Assembly (NCBI RefSeq): GCF_000003815.2
Contig: NC_049984.1
Span: forward strand, 9,277,805-9,341,804
Length of the DNA: 64,000 bases
Reading direction: 5' to 3'
Source of the DNA: Branchiostoma floridae
Lineage: Eukaryota > Chordata > Leptocardii > Amphioxiformes > Branchiostomatidae
A model generated the notes under the pieces. It had not been told where the DNA came from, did no database searches, and saw only the letters and a program-made list of their open reading frames with translations. A program made the position numbers and the translations under genes. How positions within the stretch are numbered: position 1 is the stretch's first letter; the number at the start of each line of letters is the position of its first letter. Below, piece after piece: positions 26,301 to 37,484 of this stretch.

Positions 26301-29300
26301 TATAGCCATCAAAGAGGAGGCCGAACTACTATACAAAAGTATATCATTGCTGTTTAAGTATGGTAAGGTTGGTCACCTGTTTACTGATGATACCAGAGAA
26401 TTGATAATGTTATATTATGTGTGTAACAATAAGGATATTTCTCTTTAATAGCTATGGACTGTTTGCATCTGTATCCACTGTCCTGAAGGCCAACATGGCC
26501 CCCTACCTCCCCAACATCACCAAACACATGCTGGGCTCACTCAGGTCTACAGAGGGGATCATTGTGAGTATTAAACATAGCTTGAAACAAAACTATAGAT
26601 ATATTTTGTATATTGGAAAATGTGTAACATGTAATAGATGTTTCAAAGTGGTCAAAAGCAGATGCACAACACATTCTTATGTCATTACAAAATCATTCTT
26701 GGTATTATTATTTCTGGCGGAAATTTAAAGTTGACCTTTTAAGTAGTTGCCATGTTGAAAGGAAATGCAGATACTCAACGCATTCACACAAGCAGGAGAA
26801 ATGACGAGCAAAGTTAAAGCATATTTTTTCTATTCATCTTATCCTGTACTTTCCACAGATCCACCACAGCGATGAGACCAACGGTGTGCTGAACTTTGTG
26901 GAGGAGGATCTGACAGAGGAGAGTGAAGACGAAGACGATGATGATGTGGAGGGGTGAGTAGTCAATTTTACCGCTGCTTAACAAGGTTTTTCCTAGACTT
27001 TGTCAGCCCCATTGGTGAGGTTTGTAATTGGCTTCAGATCGGCAGTGCAAAGCTCAAAAGGATGGTCAATTCACTGTCCGGTTTATCGGCTATTGTTCCC
27101 GTCAAGCGAGGGTTAGATGGTCTCGAGCTTGCACGTTAATGTAGAGGCTTGATGGCAGCTTGCTAGCTGCCTCTGTTTTTAAGGGTTGGCCCTGTGTAGT
27201 TTGAGTGGATAAAGATCCCCCCTTGTATAGCTAAATATGGAAAACCCCGCTCATCCTGTCTGTTTGTGACCCGAGCAGGTACAGTGTGGAGAACTCCTAC
27301 CTGGAGGAGAAGGAGGACACCTGCAACTCGTTTGGGGAAATCGCTGCAAACTCTGGGTACGACAGTCCAACTGTTACCTTTTACAGCTTTTTGTATAGCA
27401 GTCCTTTCATTATTTATTTATTTATCAAGATTTTCCAAAGTGCAATGGAAGGTATGGTGGAACAGGTGTCAGAAGATTTCTTTATCTGTAATAATTTTTT
27501 AATTTTCAACAAAAGGGTGTTGTAAAAGAAAATAGACACGAGATAAATTTCAGCAACCTTTTTTCGTACCAGGCCTTTCTGACAAATATTTCAATATTAA
27601 GCTTTGCTAAGTAAAAATGATATCCATATATCCCTCTGAGGGCATTGGCAACCTTATAGTTTCATACCAAAATACAGGAAGCTTGGCAGTTGTTATTCAG
27701 TAAGAGTTCAGACATTGGCTTGCTATTTGAACAAAACTGTCCTCTTCAGGTCAGCATTCCTGCCTTACCTGGAGGAGTGCTTCAATGAAATCTTCAAATT
27801 GATAGAGGTAAGTAGGAACTCACTTGCTGGTATAAGTTATAACTGCTATATTTTACACATTCTATTATAATATAGGTAAAAAAATTGGGAGTTCAAGATA
27901 TGGCTTAAAAAGATAAATTAGATTTGAGTGCTGTTGATTTTTCAACACATAAGGGTGTTTGGATGTATTTACCTGATTGCTTACAGATGTACATATATTT
28001 TCCATCTCGTGCTAGATAAGGTTAATGTCTGGTTGTGAAACATCCTGAAGCTATTTTCCATTAATGTGACAGAGAAACAAGACTTTACCATAGATGATAA
28101 AGTATAAATGTTTTGCTTCCTCAGTACCCAGCAGCCACCATCAGGAAGGCAGCAGTGACAGCGGTGGGACAGATGTGTGTGGCCCTCCACAAGCACTTCC
28201 AGCAGTCCAACACTGAAGACAGTACAGGGGGTAGGCAGATATGCATGTGTCTTTGTCCCCCTTTGTCTAATTGGTCACCTTCTTTGGCATGGTAGCTTGA
28301 CACACACTGTCTTGAAAGTGTCTTATGATAAGTTTTTGCACTTTTACAGAAGTTTTCATCATGACATAGCTTATGTGACATGTATGTTGTAGTGCTTTTC
28401 AATTTATGGTCTCACTGAATAGTATAATATGCCTTGAAACCTTTGATGATAGCTATCCATAAATGCTATCAGAAGTGTACAGAGTATTGAAAGGTACATT
28501 GTTCTCTAAATACTGAAAATTCACTCACCAGCATCTGTTGTTCCCTGTCTTGCAAGGGTTGGATGAAGCGATCTCCAGCCACTTCTGTCAAGGGGGTTGG
28601 CTTTTTGCTTGTTCATTTTGGGAGTATCTTCCTTGAATGTTTTGTATAACATTCTTCACATGAAAATTGCTGAAATATTTCCTTCCCTAGCGCTAGCCAA
28701 GCTGCTGTCCATGTCAGTACCACTGATGTGTCAGCTGGTCAGGGAGGACACGGACAGGACCGTTGCCATGACAACACTGGAGGTTCTGTCGGAGATGTTG
28801 AAGGAGATCAAAACTCCAGTGGTGGCAGGAGAGGGGCATCTGGACGGGATTGTCACAGCTGTCAGAGATGTGCTGCAGACAAAGGTTGGACAGATTTTAT
28901 ATTCTCAACACTCGGAGAACACCTACATCGAAACACCTATGTCATCTATTTATCATGCACCTACATACACTGTAAATGCAGAAACGTTCACGGTGGTTTC
29001 ATGTTCATGCTTTTTGCGGTGGCCTCTTCACTGCGAACTTAAAACCACCGCAAACATCTTTCCACTTTAGTATGTGACTACAGTCTATGGCGCTACTGCG
29101 AACTTAAAACCACAGCGAACACTCTATTTTCCTGCTACCGCGAAAATAAATCCCCTCAAACGTAAATGCATTTAAGCATCCTACTTCACAGCTATTAAAA
29201 GCAGACTCTGCAACATGTACACAACCAGCATTTTTAGATCAAATTAGATGAGTTTCAGTGACTGTGCCTGGCATCTTGCATGTTCTAACTTTCTCTCCCA

Positions 29301-32300
29301 GCAAACCTTCCCGGTCTGTTTCTTCACACAGTTGTTTTATTTCTTACAGACAGCCTGTCAGGATGATGATGATGCGGAGGATGATCAACAGGTCAGACTA
29401 CATCTTTTGAAATAGGCATAGCAGTAGTAGAAGGATTATCAATATTTTGTATATATGTATATCTATAGCATATTCAATACACTTCTTCTGTACTACTGTA
29501 TAGCATATTCTAGTGTTTCCAACATGGCTTTATCATTGTTTGTACTGTCATGTGTATTTTGCTTACAGCTGATTGTATGTCATCTTTATTTCTCCAACAG
29601 GCAGAGTATGACACCATGTTGATCGAGTACTCTGGAGAAGTCATCCCTTCTTTGGCTGTTGCAATCCCAGGAGAGCAGTTTGCACCGTACTTTGCAGGAT
29701 TCCTGCCTCTTCTGGCTGGACGATTTGTAAGGAGTTGAAAATTCATAGCTGTAACTTCTTTTGTTTTAAAAATGACTTTTATGTAGATCATTGTACAAAC
29801 AATCATTTATGCCAAAAAGCAGTCACTCAAGCAACTTGATATTATGTTGGATTTTCCAAAATCATACCCAGTTGCTTGGGTAACTGCTTTTGGCATATCT
29901 TATATACCTGGATGTCTAATCTTCAACGACTTAATCAAATTCATGATTGGATTGATTATCAGCACCAAGGACAGCATCTATCAAATCAGGGGTAAGGGTT
30001 CCCAATGTCCAATCAGCACCAAGGGTCAGATTGGTATTGTCAAATCAGCACCAAGGATAGGTTAGGTAGATATCCAGTCAGAAGTCAGGAAACATAAAGC
30101 TGATGTCCAATCAGCACCAAGGGTAGATTTTGTAATGTGTAATAAGTATCAAAAACATGTACTCAAGTGTATGTTACACATTGCAAGTAACAAAATGGAT
30201 GTAGAGTACTCTGCTTTTTGCCCTCCACTAAAAGACCTCAAATTTTCCCATTACAGAAGAGGACCAGTACTGATGCAGAGAGGTCGTTTGCTGTGGGAAC
30301 TATCTCGGAAGCCATAGCCAGCATGAAGGCTGCCGTGGTGCCTTTTGTTCCACATCTCTACCCGATCATGCTCCAGGCAGTGAAGGATGAAAACGACGAG
30401 GTGCGGAGTAACGGAGTGTATGGACTAGGTGTGCTAGCCGAGCACAGTGGAGAGGCTCTCTATCAGTATCCTTTCTGTGTAGTTCAGTCTCAAGAAACAG
30501 TTACCCCTTTTCAGGGCTACAGTACGTACAAGTATGTTATAGACCAGCGTTAATTTCATCGATGCAGATAAGATGAGGCTAGATGACAGAGACTGCAGAG
30601 CTTACATGGCTTTATTCCTTCCCTTAGGTTTCCAACACATAGAATGCCAGCATGGCATTTTCTGAGAATTAAGCTCTCCCCTGGACTACATGTACACTTT
30701 TATGTAGGGGGGTTCTAATACTTAATTATAGTCTTGGTTGTTTCTTAGTGGGTTCATACCCATGTACAGCACTTGTAAAATAGAGCTATTGTGGATTTAC
30801 TTGGACTGGCCACGAGACTCTATTATCTGGAGTACTTCCTTGACTGGTTTTCCCAAGACATTACCCAGTGATGTTGCAGACTCTGTCTGAGGTGTCCACC
30901 ATAGCAGGTCAGCAGAGACGAGTGGTGGACAATGTGTGTGGGGCAGTAGCACGACTCATCATGGCCAACATCAGTGCTGTTCCAATGGATTCAGTATGTA
31001 ATCTGTTATTTACTGACACATACCAGTCACATGTAAGATAAGATATAGCATATTTATGCTGCATTTTTTCTTTCATTGCTATCTTCTGAAAGATTGTGAG
31101 TTTTACAAATAAGTTCTCCTTGTGAAGTAGATTACACCCTTAAGGTATGTATGTTTTTTGATTGTGAACTTATATGTTTGTCATGCAATAGAGTTAAACA
31201 TATGCTATCCCCTATTACAGACCACATACTTCATCACATTATATAAGTAAAAGGTGTGTTTTGAAGACCTACAATAGCAGTGTTATATTGTACAGGTGTT
31301 CCCAGTGCTGGTGGGTTACCTGCCTCTTCAGGAGGACTTTGAAGAAAACACCACAGTGTACAGGTGTGTGGTTCACCTGTACCAGGCAGGGCATCCTCAG
31401 GTAAGGACCTCAACAACTTCATTTTCATGACTGTGTCATGAAAGCTATACCAGTGTAGTAGTCTATTTTATCGGAATACATGTACAATGTTTAAAGCATA
31501 CATCAGTACTATATTGCACCATATTTTTCAGCTACCAGGAAAGAATGAGAATATTTATAACATAGATGTTGTGGTAACATGTATGCTTTCTAGCAGACTG
31601 ATAATTCTTAAGCTGATTTGGACCTCTGTAAAAAACAACTTTCCAGCATTTTTTGTCTTCTGTTTTCAGATCCAGCAGCTCTTGCCCCAGTTGCTGACAG
31701 CATTTGCCCAAGTCTTAGGAACTACACAAATAAATGAAGGTACTTTCTTGTGGTTCAATTGAATTTGCTGTACTTTAACATTGTTGAAAATTTGAAATTT
31801 TCTTCATTGGAGTGTTCAGCCTGACAAGTTTAAAATTGTACCTCTAAAATGTACTAGTACTGTAAATGCAGAAACTTTCGTGGTGGTTTAATGCTCGCGG
31901 TTTTCGTGGTGGCCGCTTCACCGAGAATTAAGAACCACCGCGAACATTTTTTTTCCATGGCAGTTAGAGACTACAGTGGATGGTGCTACCACGAACTTAA
32001 AACCACCGCGAAAAGTCGTTTTTGCCGCTACCGCGAAATTAAATCCCTGCGAACTTAATGTATTTACAGTATCTGAAACTTGTTCGAACACATCAATGAA
32101 AGATGACTCAGAAATAAGGATCAGGGTCTATGTAGTAAGAAGGCATTGGGTTAGATTGAAGCTATAAATGTTGAGATGGTTTCCTAAGTCATGACATTAT
32201 TTCATTGACGTGTAGAAATGCAGAGCGCCCTGACTGCCATGGTGAAAGACGTACACCAAAAGTTTCCCCAGGACTTTACAGGCGTGGTGTCCTCCCTGCC

Positions 32301-32343
32301 ACCTGAACAGGCTGAAAAACTCCAGGTGACAGCTGCCTCCTAG
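14376..32343 (+). CDS. IPO4: Importin-4 (nuclear transport receptor, HEAT repeats)
   Basis: Thirty-one coding exons, 1067 aa (human about 1081): 14376-14441, 15673-15759, 16255-16334, 16672-16713, 17049-17181, 17536-17715, 17940-18005, 18264-18365, 18561-18644, 19181-19327, 20522-20575, 20988-21097, 21556-21590, 21729-21802, 22391-22520, 22925-23038, 23453-23569, 25852-25975, 26452-26563, 26859-26953, 27279-27356, 27750-27807, 28125-28230, 28691-28884, 29350-29391, 29601-29726, 30257-30465, 30858-30993, 31296-31400, 31670-31739, 32216-32343. All phases agree. The N-terminus runs MAQSLETILENLLVPDN; helical HEAT pairs follow, with conserved words RNAALFTMGQFSEHLQ, YALEEFVENLG, GYSVENSYLEEKEDTC and RSNGVYGLGVLAEH. 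Acidic insertions lie near residues 636-650 and 798-808. IPO4 is an importin-beta family carrier that imports histones H3/H4 and other cargo and releases it to RanGTP. Two very short exons (42 and 35 bases) are needed for the frame. Introns hold at least eight repeat insertions. Identification is firm. Confidence 0.96.
14864..14887. repeat. Perfect 24-base palindrome
   Basis: CAAGGAGGTTATATAACCTC followed by CTTG is its own reverse complement, with no spacer. It lies in IPO4 intron 1. It may be the core of a short inverted-repeat element; I see no longer arms. Confidence 0.7.
19662..20018. mobile_element. hAT-like MITE H1 with GTGCACCCA words
   Basis: Thirteen-base perfect terminal repeats CAGGGCTCGAAAT / ATTTCGAGCCCTG enclose 357 bases. 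A direct CTGTT flanks both ends (19657-19661 and 20019-20023), shorter than the 8 bases expected of hAT, so the class is tentative and rests on the CAGGG start. The interior is built from many copies, in both orientations, of a word close to TGCACCCA. It lies in IPO4 intron 10. A relative sits at 21157-21483. Confidence 0.8.
20143..20499. mobile_element. TTAA-flanked fold-back MITE
   Basis: Long inverted arms start AGGCAACCTAAGCAATAT and continue through GTGGAAATATTCTGAATAAG and their complements at the right end. TTAA stands on both sides (20139-20142 and 20500-20503). TTAA targets point to piggyBac- or Kolobok-type mobilisation. It has no coding capacity. It sits directly upstream of the IPO4 exon at 20522-20575, ending about 22 bases before that exon, so it must overlap or adjoin the polypyrimidine/branch region of intron 10. 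Confidence 0.85.
21157..21483. mobile_element. hAT-like MITE H2 with TGCAGGT words
   Basis: The left end is CAGGGCTCGAAAT as in 19662-20018; the right end is a degraded ATTTCAATGCCCTG. Flanks are ATTTAA and ATTTAT (5 of 6 identical). The scaffold matches H1 (both contain a segment close to AAATGGAGCTGTGCA), but the repeated internal word is TGCAGGT rather than TGCACCCA. It lies in IPO4 intron 12. Confidence 0.75.
23790..25595. mobile_element. TA-flanked 1.8-kb DNA element
   Basis: Terminal repeats CTCTCATGTCCCTAATAAAC / GTTTATTAGGGACATGAGAG are flanked by TA at 23788-23789 and 25596-25597. Sub-terminal repeats close to AATAAACRTACCNYCCGG occur several times at each end, possible transposase-binding sites. 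The interior has no open frame that looks like a transposase, so it is probably non-autonomous. TA targets fit Tc1/mariner-type insertion but other classes cannot be excluded. It fills most of the 2.3-kb IPO4 intron 17. Confidence 0.8.
28970..29176. mobile_element. TA-type MITE family C, copy 1 (degraded)
   Basis: Left end CTGTAAATGCAGAAAC; the right end is altered (AAATGCATTTAAG). The interior repeats words close to AACCACCGCGAAC in both orientations. Same family as 31860-32069 and 62837-63026. It lies in IPO4 intron 24. Confidence 0.75.
29808..29897. repeat. Short hairpin element
   Basis: Arms TATGCCAAAAAGCAGT... and ...ACTGCTTTTGGCATA, with AAGCAACT/AGTTGCTT inside, form a 90-base imperfect hairpin in IPO4 intron 26. 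It resembles a very short MITE; no target duplication is clear. Confidence 0.6.
29960..30125. repeat. Degenerate minisatellite, CAGCACCAAGG units
   Basis: Four irregular copies of a word close to CAATCAGCACCAAGG are spaced 30-65 bases apart in IPO4 intron 26. Spacing is too uneven for a simple tandem array. Confidence 0.5.
31860..32069. mobile_element. TA-type MITE family C, copy 2 (best preserved)
   Basis: Ends CTGTAAATGCAGAAAC and ATGTATTTACAG are flanked by TA (31858-31859 and 32070-32071). The interior carries CCACCGCGAA and TTCGTGGTGG words repeatedly. It lies in the last IPO4 intron. The TA target and short terminal repeats suggest Tc1/mariner mobilisation. Confidence 0.8.
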
Positions 32344-33792
32344 GGACTGCGAACTGTGGACTACTGTAGCCATTTGCCTGTGGCATTCCTCATAGTTGTT
32401 CAGCTGTTTGTCAATTTATGGATAAGTGCAGTTTGTTGTTGGCAAAGACTTTGTTGCTTTTGCAAATTGGCAAGGTTGTGTTGCAATTATACTTTGTGTG
32501 CAAGTCAGGCCAAAATATATTCTCATGAACTAGCAACAATTTCATGGCAGTTGGCTGTTATAATGTATTTTTGTATAAAAGCATAAAATGTTTGAAACAA
32601 GTGAATTGAAATTGAAATTGTATCAGGGTAAACCGGACAGGTTACAAAATCCTTGTTTTATTTAACAAAACTAGTTTTTTTAAGTTAGTTTTATGTTAGC
32701 TTAAACAATGAAGAAAGAAAGACAAACTGTGCTTCAAAATTTTGGGTGCTTGTCCCAAATATCAAAGGGAATCATACATGTATATGCCACCTCTTTTGTG
32801 GAAAATGTGCCAAACGCTGTTGTTTTTTTGGAAAAAAAGAATCTTTTGCAGTCTTCACTGCCATTTTGTCTTCAAGATTACTTGTTTAGTTGAAGCATCC
32901 AGGACAAACTATTGTACTAATACTAAGTACTGATAAAGCTTTAATGAACTACTAAAGATAGCCATCATCTATTTGACATTATTTCATAAGGCAATTGCTT
33001 AAAACAATTTCCAAGTAGTATTAAATATTTTCAAGCTATAAGTGTGAGATCCATTGTCACTCTCTTGTTCTTAGCTGAAATAGGAGACAGGTGCAAACAT
33101 AGTGTTTTATGTTGTATGGATTTATCAGAGCCAAATTCCACTAAGTGCCTAGCTAGGTTAAAGACTAGATACTGTGTTGTAGTGTTGAGTAAAATCATGA
33201 CTGCTGTTCCCACAGCAATACAATGAGTTGATGTTCAACACGAATGTATAGACATTGATGAATACTGTAGAAAACAGTTGTCTAGGCCCTTATGGCTGAT
33301 ATAATTCACATAGCAAAATGCTCTCGCTCAAAATTGCAACAACAGGTATTTGCAAACACTTATTGAAATGTGGCTGTTACAACAAATTACTTTGTATGTA
33401 ATGCCAACAGTATCTGAGTTAAAACCATTGCAAATATGTGAGCTTAACAAGTAAACTACTCAATAACTGAGTAATATAACATGGCTCTTAATGTTATTGC
33501 AGCCCGACAGAGTAAAAAATCATGGTTGTTTCCTAACATAACTTCTGTTTAGATATGGCATCCCGACAATATTTGACTTGAAAATTGTGTCTGTCATGTC
33601 AGCCTAGCAGTATCTAACTTACCACAAATATGGTCCAATGCTAATTAAAATTCTCTTCTTAGAAAATGCTACACCGCTTTGGCCTGTTCATTGAAAGCAC
33701 AATGGCAAATGTGGAAAGGTGCAGGTTCAGATCATTAGCACCATCATAATACAGCAACATCCTTGAACGTTGTAACATTTCCCTGAAAAAGG
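32344..33792. other. Tail-to-tail 3' regions of IPO4 and the sialyltransferase
   Basis: This AT-rich interval of 1.45 kb between two convergent stop codons must contain both 3' UTRs. I see no further gene and no named repeat. Confidence 0.5.
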
Positions 33793-35615
33793 CTAATTCC
33801 TTGAAGGTAGTTGAAGTCCTCTGTTGAGAGAAGTAAGTGCAGGTGCATGTGACGTAGCTTTACAGTCATTAGCACGATATCCACTTAGAGTCACTTTTCC
33901 CTTTTTGGTGATGTCGTCCTTGGTACCCTGGTTCATGCGGAGGATGAAGTATTTCTCTGCGCGAAGGTCGTGCCACCAGCCCAGGGTACAGGCTGGGTTC
34001 AGCTTCCACTTCTCGTAGTAGTGACATTTCATGGAGATCCGCTCCGATGGGACAAACTCGTACACGTCCAACTGGTCGCACAGGGACAGCATAACCGCAA
34101 TACCTGGTAGGAGCATAGGAAGTTTTTACACAATACATTTTTACAGCCTTTATTGACAAGCTTGTATATATATAGTGACATTTAATATTTGCATTAGATC
34201 ATCCTATGGAAATTGGATAATTGTTGTACACACAGTATCCCCAACCAGATGCCTTTAAAAAATGTGCAGTGTGACTAGATGGTTGAAGTACATGTATTTC
34301 CAATGTGCTGTCAATGCCATGTGAAAGCAGATAGGAAGTTGTTTTTGCATATCTGTACCTTGGAAGCCTGAGGAGGGTGGGTTGGGATGGATCATGGCCT
34401 CAGTGTTCTCCTGTAGGACGTCCCACAGCTCCCAGTAGAAGCGAGGATCTGTAATATACAGGTTCTCCCTGGGGAACATCCTCCTCCGCTGCTCATATGA
34501 GCTGAAGAAGTTGGCATCAGGATTCTGGTACCACTTGTTGAGGAAAGATACAAAAAAAAGCAGGCTCAATTCACCCCAAACTACCATTACTGGAAATAGT
34601 TTTGTAGGCAAGCTATGGGGTAGGGAATTACTCCCAAGCAGCAGCCTTTGTTACCCCTGGTTCCCCATTTGTGTCAGTTCTCACTCCCAATGAATCCTCG
34701 AATGCCTCGAGCATTGATGTTTTAAACTTAGGGTAGAGAGATGATGTTTTAGTCCTGTTCATGTAACCCATAACCTTAAGGTGGCTTTTGGCCTTTTTAC
34801 ATGGCAGCGTCTGAGTAAGGAAAAACATAACTCCTTCAAATAGACCTTACCTCTTCCATGTCCCCAGTGTAAGCTGCAGGGTCCCACACAATCATGGTGA
34901 TGTTCCTGTAGATAGGATCTGTGAAGAAGTTAAAACTCGGGTCGGCGAGGAGCTGTGAGTTCATCAGGCGCAGGGTGGTTTTCACACCAATATCCGCCCT
35001 GTATTCCTCCGACAGTGGTGCGTTGTTGAACCTCATCACTGCATCATGAGAATCTAAAATGGAGAGGTCAAAATTGATGCCAGAATTTCACAGGTTGTTA
35101 ACATTCTCTCCCAAATGGCATGGTCGCAAAAATGCTTCTTTGAATACATTCATGATTGATTAATTTGATACAAGGTATATCTAAGTAAGTATCATGTCTA
35201 CTACCAAATCATGACCTCTTCTCTGAGTTTGCTCACCTATTTCCTCTCCTAGATTTGATCCTAGAATAGCTGCAGAGTTCATCACTGCAGCACATGTCTT
35301 GAAGCCGTCATGGTGCAACTGGTACAAGGTGTTCTTTGGTTCCAATAGGGAGTAGTTCAGGGCCTTAAATGGGCCTTCTGTACTTGGGAGTGTCTTAAAC
35401 CACACCCTGTTCTTAAGTTCACAGAGAAGGTCATGTTTAGACAAGGGCATGTACTTGGCACGAGTCACAGCAATAGCAACTTTCTTGTGACGGAAGGTGA
35501 CTTGGAAGCGATTTCCATTGAACAGAAAGTGGACGAAGATGAAGGTCAAGACTAGTATGACGCAGAGGTAGAAGAAGACCAATCTTGCTCTCTTACTCCA
35601 CATAGGTGTAAACAT
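33793..35615 (-). CDS. ST6GAL1/2-like: Beta-galactoside alpha-2,6-sialyltransferase (ST6Gal family)
   Basis: Coding exons on the minus strand are 35615-35237, 35053-34851, 34533-34359 and 34103-33793, giving 355 aa with consistent phases (1,0,1). The protein is a type II Golgi enzyme: a short basic N-terminus, a membrane anchor at about 11-31, a short stem, then sialylmotif L (from C108; SHDAVMRFNNAPLS, GVKTTLRLMNSQ), motif S (NPPSSGFQGIAVMLSLCDQ), motif III (HYYEKW, 279-284) and motif VS (H296, E301). Words such as WYQNPD and WDPAAY match ST6GAL1 and ST6GAL2, which add sialic acid from CMP-sialate to terminal galactose. The stem is about 75 residues shorter than in human ST6GAL1. After the usual C-terminal Cys there are 22 extra residues. 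The first coding exon starts at acceptor 35630, so a 5' untranslated exon lies upstream. A TTG codon three codons upstream is in frame but the ATG at 35615 is the likely start. Confidence 0.95.
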
Positions 35616-37323
35616 CCCAGGCAAATGAACTGCAGGAAAAACAATAGAAAGAAAACAATATTTTACTGCTTAATGCTCTGGTAATAGAACATGGTATGGT
35701 ATTTACTGGTATTGTCACTGACATTCTGTTAATAGTGCAATAATGTCTTATTGACAGGGAAAGGCCAGGCAGTTCAGAAAGGAATTTGTTTGGATTAATA
35801 TACACCCATTAAATAGTTAATCATTCGCAATGTTGTTGAAAGGTCACAATATACAACAGGTGCATTCTGCTCAACAACAAAACGCCGATCTAGATTTAAC
35901 CTTCAAAATTGTTCTTTTTGTAATCTCTTTTGTCAATGTGCGCTCCTTAACTGTGTCACGGAGTCCATAAATTTTCCAAGAGGAGGGCCATTCCTTTGGA
36001 AACGCAACGATTGAACTTCGACACCAAAATTGCATCAGTTGCACGGTGTCATTTTGAAGTATCCTCAACAATTCAAAATGACGGTAGGGGACAGAAAGGA
36101 TAACGTTTCATTGTCAAGTCCGATACACGTACTTACAAAGTTAAAGATCACGAGATGAGATGTCCGTAGACGCCGATATCGCAGGTTTAGGAGAAGTTGT
36201 GCGACAAAGTCGGTATTTCTTGAAAAATACATATCACGATGAACCTTTGTCCTTGCCCACACAGCAAGGGGATCCTCCTATAGAACAGTGAACTTCGCGG
36301 TGTCGGGTTTAGGTATCGGACCGGAGTTTCTTTTACGCCCGGGGGTGGGCCGACCGTGACCCTCAGGCCGAAGGGCTACAGTTCCACCAAAAAACGTAGG
36401 ACGCAAAATTTAATCAATACGTGGAAAGCCGAAATTTCCTGCTTCTTTCCGAAAAACTTATAAGCATCTGTTGCCTTTTTATTTGGTACAATGTATATAC
36501 AATATGCCGAGAAATTTTAATTTTGTACCCGAAAAGTATCATTTTAACACGTTTTGATCGAAGTTGCCTATAGAACAAAAATAATATTTCCAGGATAATA
36601 GTCTACATGGTAGAGAAGTGAAGTTCTTCATGTTTGTGACAAATGACCAAAGAAATCCATCTGATATCTTTTTTGCAATCTCCGAAGACGCAAATTCATT
36701 GAAATCGCGTGAAAAACGCTGCTATTTGGTTCATCAGGCGAAACAAAACACACTTCTCATAGTTGCCGCGGACTAATAATATGGTTTCGCTGGCCGACTA
36801 ACTGCTTCACGCACAAAAATAACACAACCTGCAAGCTTTTCAGGAAATTCAACAAAACCATGTCTGTTATAACGAATTAAGTTCAATCACCAAGCAATAG
36901 GAGCAGGGGTTTAGGGAGACAACCGTGCACTTCCGGAATTCCGGCAACTCCGACCCGGATCATCACACACGGTGAGCAAATAAACTGGTCTCTGTTGCTG
37001 TGTACACTTCGACCTTTCCGCGGCAATAAGTAGCCATATTTCAAAATGCACGTTATTATGTTTAAGTTGCACAATGTTTGGGCAGTCAACTTTATGAAGA
37101 GGAGCAAAGGTCCAGTCCCTGGCCTAGGTACTGGTGGGCACCTGTATGCAAGCACGGTCATTTTGTGATGAAACTTGACTTAACGTTATCGATTTAACTG
37201 TCTTTTTTTTTTTTGCAAAACTTTTCACTAAGATTTTAGCTCTACGCGGCCCGCTTTTCAGCCAGCAATTCGGTAGGCTCTATGCATGTTGGACGAAGAC
37301 AATGCACTGAAGCCTGGACCCGG

Positions 37324-37427
37324 TTCTACTATCTGCACTTCCGTACATTTCCGCAATGGCCGTGCTGCCTGTACCCTGTTCTGCTATCTGCACTTCCGTA
37401 CATTTCCGCAATGGCGTTGCTGCATGA
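37324..37427. repeat. 55-bp tandem duplication in the WRNIP1 promoter
   Basis: Two copies of a unit starting TTCTRCTATCTGCACTTCCG lie at 37324-37378 and from 37379; identity is high through AATGGC. Each copy carries an ETS-type CACTTCCG, so the duplication doubles that site. Confidence 0.8.
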
Positions 37428-37446
37428 CGTCATTTTCGCGGGAAAA
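37425..37446 (+). promoter_or_regulatory. CRE plus E2F-like sites upstream of WRNIP1
   Basis: TGACGTCA (37425-37432) directly abuts TTTTCGCGGGAAAA (37433-37446), a symmetrical E2F-type site, 39 bases before the WRNIP1 ATG. E2F control would fit a replication-stress gene. Binding is an inference. Confidence 0.6.
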
Positions 37447-37484
37447 GTGGGCGGATTCAAGTCTTCAGTTTAAAACTTGTCAAG

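Larger units (their letters stand above)
35630..37484. other. Sialyltransferase 5' region and WRNIP1 promoter region
   Basis: This interval separates divergent genes. It should contain at least one untranslated exon of the sialyltransferase, which I cannot place with confidence. Close to WRNIP1 it carries a 55-bp tandem duplication and CRE and E2F-like sites (listed separately). Confidence 0.5.
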
